From assembly GCA_963815785.1 (NCBI GenBank), contig CAWFHZ010000013.1:62001-126000 (forward strand): a DNA stretch of 64,000 nucleotides, in the 5' to 3' direction. Positions 1 through 7,572 of the stretch are shown here, piece after piece. This DNA is from DATFVA01 sp963815785. Lineage in GTDB: Bacteria; Bacteroidota; Ignavibacteria; Ignavibacteriales; Ignavibacteriaceae. The notes under the pieces were generated by a model that worked only from the letters and a program-made list of their open reading frames with translations, was not told the origin of the DNA and ran no database searches. Each line of letters opens with the position of its first letter. The stretch's first letter is position 1. A program made the position numbers and the translations under genes.

Positions 1-2
1 AA

Positions 3-95
3 TTAAGAGGAAGAATTCCGGGAAAGGATGTTTATAGCTTTATAAAAAACAAGGAAAATTCTCTTACTAATAATGCTGCAAAGGAGAATAAATAA
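3..95 (+). CDS. gatE: Glu-tRNA(Gln) amidotransferase subunit E, C-terminal end
   Basis: Only the last 30 codons are inside the window. The frame is open from the left edge and ends LRGRIPGKDVYSFIKNKE followed by a short polar tail and TAA. This resembles the end of the helical tail domain of archaeal-type GatE, where a Leu/Met-Arg-Gly-Arg stretch precedes the last helix. The call rests partly on the neighbour: GatD starts two bases after this stop, and gatD and gatE encode the two halves of one heterodimeric transamidase that turns Glu-tRNA(Gln) into Gln-tRNA(Gln). The ribosome site of gatD lies inside the last codons of this gene, so the two are probably translationally coupled. The identification is an inference from a short tail plus context. 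Confidence 0.6.
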   Translation, partial: LRGRIPGKDVYSFIKNKENSLTNNAAKENK

Positions 96-96
96 A

Positions 97-1488
97 TTGA
101 CTGATAATAATAATGATTATAAAGGTTACCGTGGTAAGGCACTTCAAACACTAAAAAAGTTTAATGCGCTTGTATGGTGTAACGTTGATATAAAAACCAG
201 CGATGGTATTTACAGCGGAACGATTCTTCCCCGCTCTGAAACTGCTGATGATTTACATATAGTTTTAAAAATACCTGTCGGTTATAACCTTGGAATTGCT
301 GCTAAAAAAGTAACGGAAATTATTGTTCACAGCAGAAAAGAAGCTCACTATAAAATTCCTGAAAAAGAATTTCCGTACGAACCAAATAAACCAAGGGTAA
401 AACTCTTAGGAACCGGTGGAACAATTGCAAGCCGGCTTGATTACAGAACAGGTGCTGTTATCCCCGCCTTCTCACCCGGAGAACTTTACGGCTCTGTTCC
501 CGAACTTGCAGATTACTGCAATCTTGAAACTGAAAAACTATACGGCGTTTTTTCAGAGAATATGGGTCCTGATCAATGGAAAGGTCTTGCAGAAGCAATC
601 GGTAAAGAAATTGAAAAAGGAGTACAGGGAATTGTAATAGGTCATGGAACTGATACTATGCATCACACATCAGCAGTACTTTCTTTTATGGTTCAGAATT
701 CTCCTGTACCGATAGTTATGGTTGGCTCACAGCGTTCAAGCGATCGTCCTTCATCGGATGCAGCACTCAACCTGATCCATAGTGTGAAAACCGCAGCAGA
801 GAGTGATATTGCGGAAACTATGATATGTATGTTCGGCCCGACTTCAGATGTTTACGGTCTGTTGCACAGGGGCACACGAGTAAGAAAAATGCATTCAAGT
901 TACCGTTCAACATTCAGAACTATCGGGGATATACCTATTGCCAAAGTAAGCAGAACAGAAATTACACCTTTACGCGAAGATTATAAGAGAAGAAGAGATG
1001 ATAAAGAAGTAATTATTAATCCTGTTTTTGAAGAGAAAGTTTGCATTGTTTATTATTATCCGAACATGTTTCCCGATATAATTGATTCTCTTGTTGATAA
1101 CGGGTACAAAGGAATTGTAATTGCAGGAACCGGACTGGGACATGTTAATCGTCCTATGTATCCGGCTTTAAAACGTGCAGCTGAGAAAGGTGTTGCAGTT
1201 TATATGACAGTACAGACTTTGTGGGGTTATGTACAAATGTATGTTTATGAAACCGGCAGAGAAATTATGGAACTGGGTGTTATTCCCGCAGCAAATATGC
1301 TTCCCGAAGTTGCTTATGTAAAACTCGGGTGGGCGCTTGGACAAACAAATGATCCGGAAAAAGTGAAAGAAATTATGCTTACTCCGATTGCGGGAGAAAT
1401 TACTGAACGTGAACCAAGCAATGGTTATTTAATTTACCAGGGTGGATTACCCGAAGTGGAAGAATTTATTTCAAAGTATAAAAAGTGA
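97..1488 (+). CDS. gatD: Glu-tRNA(Gln) amidotransferase subunit D (archaeal type)
   Basis: Asparaginase-like subunit that releases ammonia from glutamine or asparagine for the GatE partner, which amidates Glu-tRNA(Gln). An N-terminal beta-barrel domain (about residues 15-75, with G-x-Y-S-G-T-I-L-P-R) is followed by an AnsA-type asparaginase domain. That domain shows the first catalytic Thr in GTGGTIAS (about residue 109) and the second Thr/Asp pair in GHGTDTM (about 183-189). Length (463 aa) and domain order match archaeal GatD rather than plain asparaginase, which lacks the N-terminal domain. An ATG at 73 is in frame, but AAGGAG at 81-86 sits ten bases before the TTG at 97, so TTG is the better start. 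The protein is intact. Its occurrence beside a gatE-like tail in a bacterium is unusual. Confidence 0.85.
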   Translation: MTDNNNDYKGYRGKALQTLKKFNALVWCNVDIKTSDGIYSGTILPRSETADDLHIVLKIPVGYNLGIAAKKVTEIIVHSRKEAHYKIPEKEFPYEPNKPRVKLLGTGGTIASRLDYRTGAVIPAFSPGELYGSVPELADYCNLETEKLYGVFSENMGPDQWKGLAEAIGKEIEKGVQGIVIGHGTDTMHHTSAVLSFMVQNSPVPIVMVGSQRSSDRPSSDAALNLIHSVKTAAESDIAETMICMFGPTSDVYGLLHRGTRVRKMHSSYRSTFRTIGDIPIAKVSRTEITPLREDYKRRRDDKEVIINPVFEEKVCIVYYYPNMFPDIIDSLVDNGYKGIVIAGTGLGHVNRPMYPALKRAAEKGVAVYMTVQTLWGYVQMYVYETGREIMELGVIPAANMLPEVAYVKLGWALGQTNDPEKVKEIMLTPIAGEITEREPSNGYLIYQGGLPEVEEFISKYKK

Positions 1489-1500
1489 TTATAGAATATT

Positions 1501-1539
1501 GGAGTAGTGGAGCATCGGATTTCAAAATTCCAATACTCC
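1501..1539. repeat. Inverted repeat between convergent gatD and FKBP genes
   Basis: GGAGTAGTGGA at 1501-1511 pairs with TCCAATACTCC at 1529-1539 with one mismatch and a 17-base loop. It lies between two converging genes, so it may act as a weak bidirectional terminator, but neither side has a clear T run. It could equally be a decayed palindromic repeat. Confidence 0.35.
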
Positions 1540-1552
1540 ATATTTCCAAAAA

Positions 1553-2038
1553 TTAATGATGATGTCCGCCTGCGCCATGGACATGACCATGTTGAAGTTC
1601 TTCTGCTGTTGCATCCCTAACATCAACTAACTGCACATCAAAATTTAAATTTTTTCCTGCCAGAGGATGATTAAAATCGATTGTAATCTCCTCATCTTTT
1701 ACTTCTTTGATTACAAACGGAACCGGTTGTCCGTCAGGAGATTGGGCCATAAATTCCATTCCTTCTTTCAAATCTGAATCCGCTGGAAATTCTTCTTTTT
1801 TCACCTGTTGTACTGCTTTTTCATCATAATCACCATAAGCGTCCGAGGAATTCAACGAAATATTTTTCTTACCGCCGATAATCATTGTATCAACCGCTTC
1901 TTCAAGTTTAGGTAAAATCTGGTTATTACCGCTTAAATAAACAAACGGGGCTTGTTCTTTTGTAGATTGGATCAAATTTCCTTTATCATCTGATAAATCG
2001 TAATTTAAAGTGACAACTTTATTTGCACCAATAGCCAT
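1553..2038 (-). CDS. SlyD-like FKBP peptidyl-prolyl isomerase
   Basis: Cytoplasmic proline isomerase and chaperone of the SlyD type, 161 aa. The N-terminal FKBP half contains the SlyD pattern of a beta strand with Y-D-L-S-D-D-G, then Q-I-L-P-K-L-E-E-A, and the S-D-A-Y-G-D-Y-D-E segment (about residues 65-75) that leads into the insert-in-flap chaperone domain. The second half returns to FKBP with D-F-N-H-P-L-A-G-K (about 122-130). The protein ends in a His-rich tail (H-G-H-V-H-G-A-G-G-H-H-H), as in nickel- and zinc-binding SlyD proteins, so metal binding is likely but inferred. An AGAGGA ribosome site precedes the ATG. No signal peptide. Confidence 0.88.
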   Translation of the reverse strand: MAIGANKVVTLNYDLSDDKGNLIQSTKEQAPFVYLSGNNQILPKLEEAVDTMIIGGKKNISLNSSDAYGDYDEKAVQQVKKEEFPADSDLKEGMEFMAQSPDGQPVPFVIKEVKDEEITIDFNHPLAGKNLNFDVQLVDVRDATAEELQHGHVHGAGGHHH

Positions 2039-2040
2039 TA

Positions 2041-2461
2041 TCTTCCTCTTTTTAATTATAATGTTATAACAATAATAACATATTATTGAAAAAAAATAAA
2101 ATTACCTTAATCTTTATTTGATTTAGAAAAAATGATTATACTAAGGAAGGCTTTAAAACCTGAAGAGACGCACCCAATAGTATCTGTCTATAAGGGTACG
2201 CCTCTACCAGGTATAAATTCTTATGTGTGAATTATCTCTTGTTACTTGTTCAAATTTGCTAATTAATAATTAATATTACCTTAAATAAAGATTAATAAAT
2301 ATTAATCTTTTTCTGTTTGTGAATTTATAACTTCGACCAACTGAACTTATAAATTGGTACTCGTAATTTTCATCATTATTTATCTTTTTTGATTGAATCG
2401 TTTGTTGTTTGGAGTTCAAATATTTTTGAATAATAATTTATTTTAAAACTGGAGGAATAAA
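2041..2461. other. Divergent intergenic region, FKBP to cupin
   Basis: About 420 bases between two divergent genes. Apart from the palindrome at 2159-2211 and the GGAGG ribosome site at 2451-2455, I see only AT-rich sequence. Promoters for both flanking genes must lie here, but I could not place them with confidence. Confidence 0.5.
2159..2211. repeat. Imperfect palindromic element (GAGACGC/GCCTC type)
   Basis: Nested inverted repeat: CCTG at 2159-2162 pairs with CAGG at 2208-2211, and GAGACGCACCC at 2165-2175 pairs with GGGTACGCCTC at 2194-2204 with two mismatches, leaving an 18-base loop. The arms recall the short 'GTAGAGACGC' palindromes dispersed in many cyanobacterial and Bacteroidota genomes, so I read it as a non-autonomous mobile palindrome. 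It lies between divergent genes, so a terminator role is unlikely. A structured 5' leader of the cupin gene is the alternative. Confidence 0.5.
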
Positions 2462-2821
2462 TTGCCGGACCATATTAAATCATCGTCAGTTATAAATTCG
2501 GCGGGAAATAAACCAAAAATAATTAATGAATTTATCGGTAGAATAAATTCGAAATCGGCAAATGTTAGTATAGCAAAAATGAAAAGTCCCGGAGGCTGGG
2601 TAGAACCGGGTCAAACTCCGGAGTTTGATGAATATACGGTAGTATTAAAAGGAATGTTAAGAGTTAAAACCAAATCTGAAACTTTCGATGTTAATGAAGG
2701 TGAATCAATTATTACATATAAAGGTGAATGGATCCAATACAGCACTCCTGAATCCGATGGAGCAGAGTATATTGCAGTCTGTATTCCTGCTTTTTCACCT
2801 GAAACGGTACACAGGGATTAA
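2462..2821 (+). CDS. Small cupin-domain protein
   Basis: A single-domain cupin of 119 aa. The pattern S-P-G-G-W-V-E-P-G-Q-T-P-E-F-D-E-Y (about residues 41-57) matches the first cupin motif, with Glu/Asp in place of some of the usual His ligands. The second motif region reads V-N-E-G-E-S-I-I-T-Y-K-G-E-W-I-Q-Y (about 77-93). The substrate cannot be told from sequence. The start is TTG, chosen because a strong GGAGG site (2451-2455) sits seven bases upstream and no ATG is near. The next gene on the same strand begins 35 bases downstream, so the two may be cotranscribed. Confidence 0.7.
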   Translation: MPDHIKSSSVINSAGNKPKIINEFIGRINSKSANVSIAKMKSPGGWVEPGQTPEFDEYTVVLKGMLRVKTKSETFDVNEGESIITYKGEWIQYSTPESDGAEYIAVCIPAFSPETVHRD

Positions 2822-2856
2822 AAATTAAAATATAAATAAAAGTCGGGATTTTAATA

Positions 2857-3676
2857 ATGCTTACAACTACACTCTTTCGCTCAATAGCTTCCTGCGAAAT
2901 AAATGCCTGGCAGGATATGTACAATGCCGCAGGAAATGATATATCCCCGAAAATTCGGGATAAAAGTTTTTTCCATAGGTTCGGCGTGTGTTTCAATTGC
3001 AAAAAAAATAGATATTCTTGGTTTTAATCGTGTAATAGGACTCGGACTACTTCAAACTGCTGCAGAAGAAATGATAGATCTGATAATTTCTAAATACAAA
3101 GAAGCTGATGTAAAAAGATTTTTTATTCAGATACATCCTGAGGCATCTCCTCCGCAGCTGAAAGACTGGTTTGAAAAAAGAAATATTCATTATTACAATA
3201 ATTGGGTAAAGCATTACCGCGGAGTGGAAAACCCGCCTGTTATCGAAACTGAAATGGAAATCAGGGAAGTTAAAAATAGAAATGAAGCGGAATTATTCGG
3301 AGAAATAATCACAAAAAGTTTTGAGTGGCCCGATGAAATGAAATACTGGTTTGCAAACCTTGCCGAAAGAAAGTGCTGGAAAACTTATCTCGCATTTCAC
3401 GGAGATAACCCGGTAGCAACAGCTTCACTCTATGTAAAAGATGATTGCGGCTGGCTATCTTTTGCCAGTACGCTTCCTGATTACCGGGGTAAAGGTGCAC
3501 AAACGGCACTTATCGCAAAAAGAATACAGGATGCCGCAGAACTCGGCTGTAAGGTTCTTACAGTTGAAACAGCAGAAGATAACGAGCAAAAAAGATCACA
3601 GTCACTTCAGAATATTCAGAAAATGGGATTCGAAGTCGCATTTATTCGTCCTAATTTTATCTGGAAGGCGGATTAA
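2857..3676 (+). CDS. GNAT-family N-acetyltransferase, frame broken once
   Basis: Acetyl-CoA dependent acetyltransferase of unknown substrate, about 272 aa once the frame is repaired. The ATG at 2857 opens MLTTTLFRSIASCEINAWQD, a typical start for this family. The frame must then shift inside CCCC at 2945-2948: removing one C joins N-D-I-S to R-K-F-G-I-K-V-F-S-I and continues without loss. The remainder contains the family block I-L-G-F-N-R-V-I-G-L-G and a C-terminal GNAT core with the acetyl-CoA binding loop D-Y-R-G-K-G-A-Q-T-A-L (about residues 208-218). An internal ATG at 2903 would give a 257-aa product with an unnatural N-terminus, so I prefer the repaired frame. A single-base sequencing error is the likeliest cause. 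Confidence 0.78.
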
Positions 3677-3795
3677 AAATGAATCCAATACCGGTTTTAT
3701 TTTTCCCAGCACTTTTTAATCCTAAAAATCATGACAAATTTTACTTAATAGTACAGTGAAAATAAAAATGAAATGAAAAAATATTTCTGATTATA

Positions 3796-3823
3796 AAAAA
3801 ACTCCCTGATGGCGGGAGTTTTT
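3796..3823. terminator. Bidirectional intrinsic terminator
   Basis: ACTCCC (3801-3806) and GGGAGT (3814-3819) form a stem with a 7-base loop, flanked by an A run on the left and a T run on the right. It sits between the converging acetyltransferase and DUF4476 genes and can serve both. Confidence 0.85.
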
Positions 3824-3849
3824 AACTTAAAATAAGTCTGGAATTGATA

Positions 3850-4434
3850 TTAATTCTTATCTAATATTTCCTGAGCTTTCTGTTTATCCTCTGAAAATGT
3901 CAGCGCGTTAATTATCTTAAATGAGTTATTCTTATCAACAACAAAAGGATAGGTTAATTCAAGTGCTTTCAGTTTCCAGCTTGAGAATGAAGATAAATCC
4001 ATTAAACCAATAATCTGTTGAACACTGAAATAATTATATTTTGCCGATGATTGTAAAACGGCTACCTTGTTATCTTCAAAAGACTCATTGCTTATGCTGT
4101 TTACAAGCTGCCTGTAATCCTGATCAGCCATTGCAACAACCGGCGGATCAACTTCAACAACTACCTGTTGGTTCTCTATAGCTTCAATCAATCCATAAAT
4201 TTTATGAAGCTCTCTTTTGGCTCTGTTGTAATCTCTGCTTCTCAACTGGGTGAGATATTCAGCATCGAGATCATCAAGTCTTTCTTTTATTTTGTCAAGC
4301 AGTTCTTCTGTCCTGTCTGAAACCAATACCGGTGTTTTCCTGTCATCTTGTTGATGATGCTGCGGGAATATATTTCCTGAAATAGTAAGTATAAAAATTA
4401 AACTTAAAAAAGAATTTGTAAATAATTTATTCAA
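3850..4434 (-). CDS. Secreted DUF4476 protein
   Basis: Exported protein of unknown function, 194 aa. A signal peptide is visible (positively charged start, then F-L-S-L-I-F-I-L-T-I-S-G, with cleavage near residue 24 before Q-H-H-Q-Q-D). The middle (about 50-100) is charged and helical, probably a coiled coil. The C-terminal 90 residues match the DUF4476 pattern seen in Bacteroidota: a helix with L-K-A-L-E-L-T-Y-P-F-V-V-D-K-N-N, then F-K-I-I-N-A-L-T-F-S. The start is TTG with GGAGG (CCTCC at 4440-4444 on the given strand) five bases away. It follows the kinase block on the same strand after 188 bases, and I saw no terminator between, so read-through is possible. Confidence 0.8.
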   Translation of the reverse strand: MNKLFTNSFLSLIFILTISGNIFPQHHQQDDRKTPVLVSDRTEELLDKIKERLDDLDAEYLTQLRSRDYNRAKRELHKIYGLIEAIENQQVVVEVDPPVVAMADQDYRQLVNSISNESFEDNKVAVLQSSAKYNYFSVQQIIGLMDLSSFSSWKLKALELTYPFVVDKNNSFKIINALTFSEDKQKAQEILDKN

Positions 4435-4622
4435 TTTTACCTCCGCAAATTATTATTGTATTTCAATTATCAAATAGAGTATCAGCAGAACAAAAATCCT
4501 GCCTTATCATTTTAATTAGCAAATCGTAAAATGTAATAATAATAAAGAGGGAAAATTAAATGAAACAATATAAAAAGAAAACTTTACCGGCAGGATTTAA
4601 TATTTACTGATAGAGATACCAG

Positions 4623-6849
4623 TTAATAAATAGTTGATAACTTCATTTTTAATTTGTCATGTTGAACCCCGGCTCTTTCAATTAATTCTTTAACTCCGGA
4701 ATTTTCTCTTACAGCATCAAGAAAAAAATCGTTTTTCATAGAAGCATAACTGATATACCCCATATCAACTGACTTTCTCAAGAGCTCTGATGCATTTATC
4801 TTCCATTTGCAATAATCCGTAGATCCTTGCAATCTCATACCAGATTTCACCATCAGCAGGATTAGTTAATTCTCTTTTCAAATTGAAATCAGCAGCTTCT
4901 TTAATGTCACCTTTCATATATTCAACAAAGGAAGAAGCAAAATAATATTCTCCTATTTCTTCTTTTATTAGTAATGATTTTTGAAAGTATTCAAGTGCTT
5001 TTTCCCTGTTACCCATTCTAAAGTAAACCTCCCCTAAAAGATTCAATGTGAACGGACTTTCAGAATCTAAATTAAATATATCAAGCGCTTCTTTATATTC
5101 TCCTAAAAACATATATGTTATTATACCTGATCTGAACCTGGGATTTTCGGGATCTAAAGTGAGTGCTTTTTCAACTTCTTTTTTCGATTCCTCAAGAAAT
5201 CCAATATAACGATAATGATAGCTCAGTGAGAAATGAAGCCATGCGTCATTGGGATTAATTCTAAGTGCCCTTATTAATAGTGAATGTGCTTCTTCATGTC
5301 TTCCGGCATCAGTATAAAGCAAAGCTAAATAGGCCAGTGCAGGAAGAAGATCATTTTTTAATGATAGAGCTTTCAGTAATGCTTTTTCGGCTTCATTAAA
5401 TGCCTGTGCGGTACTTTTACCCACCTGTGCTAGTTGATTATTCCGGATTCCTAATTCCAGGTATGCCGGGGCATAAGCTGGATCCAGCTTTACCGAATTA
5501 TTCAGCATTTCGATAGCCATTTGTGTCCCCTCCATTGTCTGAGGATATGAAACAGCCTGAAGATAAAATTCATATGCAGCCGGACTCTGCGGTGTATCAG
5601 GTTTCATTCGTTTTCTTTCCTCATCAGAAAACTGAACCTTAAGTCCTTCAACTACTTTTTGAGAAACAATATCCTGAAGTTCAAAAACATTTTTATATTT
5701 AACCTGGATTGATTCTCTCCAAATCATTTTTTCAGATTGAAGTTCAACCAACTCGATGTTAAGCCTTACTACATCGGCTTCTTTTAAATAATTTCCTGCC
5801 AGGACAAAATTTACATTAAGCTCAGTACCGGCTTTATATATATCAACCATCTCATCCTGGTATTTCCGTATGCTGCTGGAGGGTCTTACCAGAACATACC
5901 TGGAATACGCAAGTGATCCGATAACCTGATCTGCTAGAGCGAAGCCTAAAAAGTTTGTTGCCGGATCATTCACCAGGTTAGAAAAAGGAAGCACAGCTAA
6001 TTTCTTTATATCTTTTTTTAATTCCTCCCGTGAAGGAGTACCGATTGATACAACAGTAGATTTCAGATCAGTGATCATTTCACTGATATTGCTATATCTT
6101 TTTTTACAATCTTTTTCTAAGGCTTTGTCCAAAACTTTATGGATTACAGGTAGATTTTCAAACCTGCTCAGATCATGAGGATTTTCATTCAGGATAGAAT
6201 ATATAATCGCCTGATCGTAATCACCCTTAAATGGTAACTCACCGGTTAACATTTCATACAGAACTACTCCCGATGACCAAATGTCAGTCTGATGATTTAT
6301 CTCCTCACCCTTCGCCTGTTCAGGTGACATATATGCTATTGTTCCTATTGTAGTGCCAACCTGAGTAACCTGACTTCCTTTACCAACTTTTGCCAGGCCG
6401 AAATCCATAATCTTTACTCTGCCATCATTCGTAATCATTATATTCTGCGATTTAATATCCCGATGAACAATTCCTTTCCTGTGTGCGGCTTCTAATCCTT
6501 CTGCGATTCGTAAAGAGATATTAGTTGCTTCTTCTACAGAGAGAGGTTTGTTTTTAATTTTATCTTTTAATTCAACGCCATCTATGAATTCCATTACAAT
6601 AAATACTTCACTATTATATTCTTCAATTGCATGGATCGTCATTATGTTAGGATGATTTAATGAAGCTGCCGCTTGTGCTTCTATTTCAAACCGTTGTTTA
6701 TCTTCTTCATTAGCAGAAATATGATGAGGCAGAAACTTTATCGCAACTTCACGTTTTAGTTTGCTATCCTCGGCTTTATAAACTACACCCATTCCGCCTT
6801 CGCCGAGCTTCTCTAATATCTTGTAATGTAGTATAGCTGAGCCGATCAT
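4623..6849 (-). CDS. Ser/Thr protein kinase 1 (kinase-TPR, no membrane helix), frame broken near its end
   Basis: Last gene of the kinase block. A Hanks-type kinase domain (about 1-270) has the glycine loop GEGGMG (16-21), ATP-binding Lys38, H-R-D (129-131), M-D-F-G and Y-M-S-P-E-Q. Next come a domain like the TolB amino-terminal/COG5616 family (L-A-V-L-P-F-S-N-L ... R-P-S-S-S-I-R-K-Y, about 285-415) and about six TPR units. Unlike its closest paralogue (kinase 4), it has no hydrophobic helix between kinase and sensor, so it is probably cytosolic. The frame breaks at AAA 4774-4776: removing one A turns the early stop into E-K-S-V-D-M-G-Y and restores a tail like that of kinase 4. Kinase activity is well supported; the ligand is unknown. 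Confidence 0.9.
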
Positions 6850-6901
6850 ATTTTAGATCCGACAATTAAATTTGTAATTGAATTGGGATGATGTCTTGTC
6901 C

Positions 6902-6920
6902 ATCCCGATTTCATCGGGAT
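6902..6920. repeat. Short palindrome ATCCCGAT/ATCGGGAT
   Basis: A near-perfect hairpin, ATCCCGAT - TTC - ATCGGGAT, in the spacer between kinase 1 and the cupredoxin-like gene. It has no T run on either strand, so it looks like a dispersed palindromic repeat rather than a terminator. Confidence 0.5.
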
Positions 6921-6981
6921 AAGACGGACTTTACCGTGTTTCTTTAATATTCTGTCAGCCTGGGGCTTGAGCCAGATGCTC

Positions 6982-7015
6982 ATCCGCCTTTGGTAGAGAT
7001 CTGCCTCCGGCGGAT
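6982..7015. repeat. Short palindromic element with ATCCGCC/GGCGGAT arms
   Basis: ATCCGCC at 6982-6988 and GGCGGAT at 7009-7015 form exact 7-base inverted ends around a 20-base centre. The right arm overlaps by two bases the decayed kinase start at 7014-7040 exactly where similarity to the kinases stops, which suggests the element inserted there or mediated a deletion. Confidence 0.5.
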
Positions 7016-7040
7016 AATGAAGAATTATTTCGCCAATCAT
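7014..7040 (-). pseudogene. Kinase 5'-end remnant (9 codons)
   Basis: Nine codons read M-I-G-E-I-I-L-H-Y, the same N-terminus as kinase 8 and nearly that of kinases 1, 3, 6, 7 and 9. After Tyr the kinase similarity ends at the ATCCGCC arm of a palindromic element. It lies about 160 bases upstream of kinase 1. I read it as the stump of a deleted kinase gene. Confidence 0.65.
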
Positions 7041-7065
7041 AAGTTTCTTTGTTTGAATGATCAAA

Positions 7066-7500
7066 TTATTCTACAATAATTTTTGGTGGTGAGCCGCCTT
7101 TTGCGAACACACCTTCTTTTTTACAGAATACAGCGTATTCATAAGTTCCCGGTGCAGCATTTTTACTCACTCTAAGAGTTAATTTTTCACCGTCATTCAA
7201 AGCTTTGGTAAAACCGTTTACCAAACTATCAGTCGCTCCCACAGGTTCCAGTAAAGCAGCCGGAAACTGAAATGAGACATCTGTACCTTTTGTTGTCCAG
7301 GAAATTGTATCTCCTCTTTGTACTTTTACTTCAAATTTTTTATAGTCTGAGGCATAGACAACCATCCATGCACCATCTACTTTTACCACATTCAAATCAA
7401 CATCTTTTGAAGGTGGTGGGTTGGAAGGAAGCACATACATTCCCAGGAATACTGTAAGCATTATTATGCCTGAAATCAGAACTGTTATTTTAGTTTTCAT
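7066..7500 (-). CDS. Membrane-anchored cupredoxin-like small protein
   Basis: Small exported protein, 144 aa from the preferred start. A short basic start and a hydrophobic helix (V-L-I-S-G-I-I-M-L-T-V-F-L-G-M, about 7-23) give an uncleaved anchor or signal. The remainder is beta-rich and ends G-T-Y-E-Y-A-V-F-C-K-K-E-G, the loop pattern of cupredoxin-fold domains. Only the Cys of the usual copper ligands is obvious, so copper binding is doubtful. The upstream ATG at 7548 is possible, but AAAGGT lies just before the ATG at 7500. It is the only non-kinase gene inside the ten-kinase run, on the same strand, 72 bases after kinase 2, so it may supply a periplasmic partner or ligand. That role is speculation. 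Confidence 0.6.
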   Translation of the reverse strand: MKTKITVLISGIIMLTVFLGMYVLPSNPPPSKDVDLNVVKVDGAWMVVYASDYKKFEVKVQRGDTISWTTKGTDVSFQFPAALLEPVGATDSLVNGFTKALNDGEKLTLRVSKNAAPGTYEYAVFCKKEGVFAKGGSPPKIIVE

Positions 7501-7572
7501 TTCTACCTTTACGGTTTGTTGATGAATTAGTTTTAAATATTTTTCCAATATTAAATTTTTTTTTGCGAATAG

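Noticed and set aside
2903..2960. Inactivation of the GNAT gene by insertion of the CCCGAAAATTCGGG palindrome.
   Set aside because: Removing one C restores D-I-S-R-K-F-G-I-K-V with no extra residues, so the palindrome is native coding sequence and the fault is one base.
6846..7064. A 72-residue leftward ORF between kinase 1 and the cupredoxin-like gene.
   Set aside because: Only nine residues resemble a protein (a kinase stump); the rest is read through two palindromic elements and is probably not a gene.
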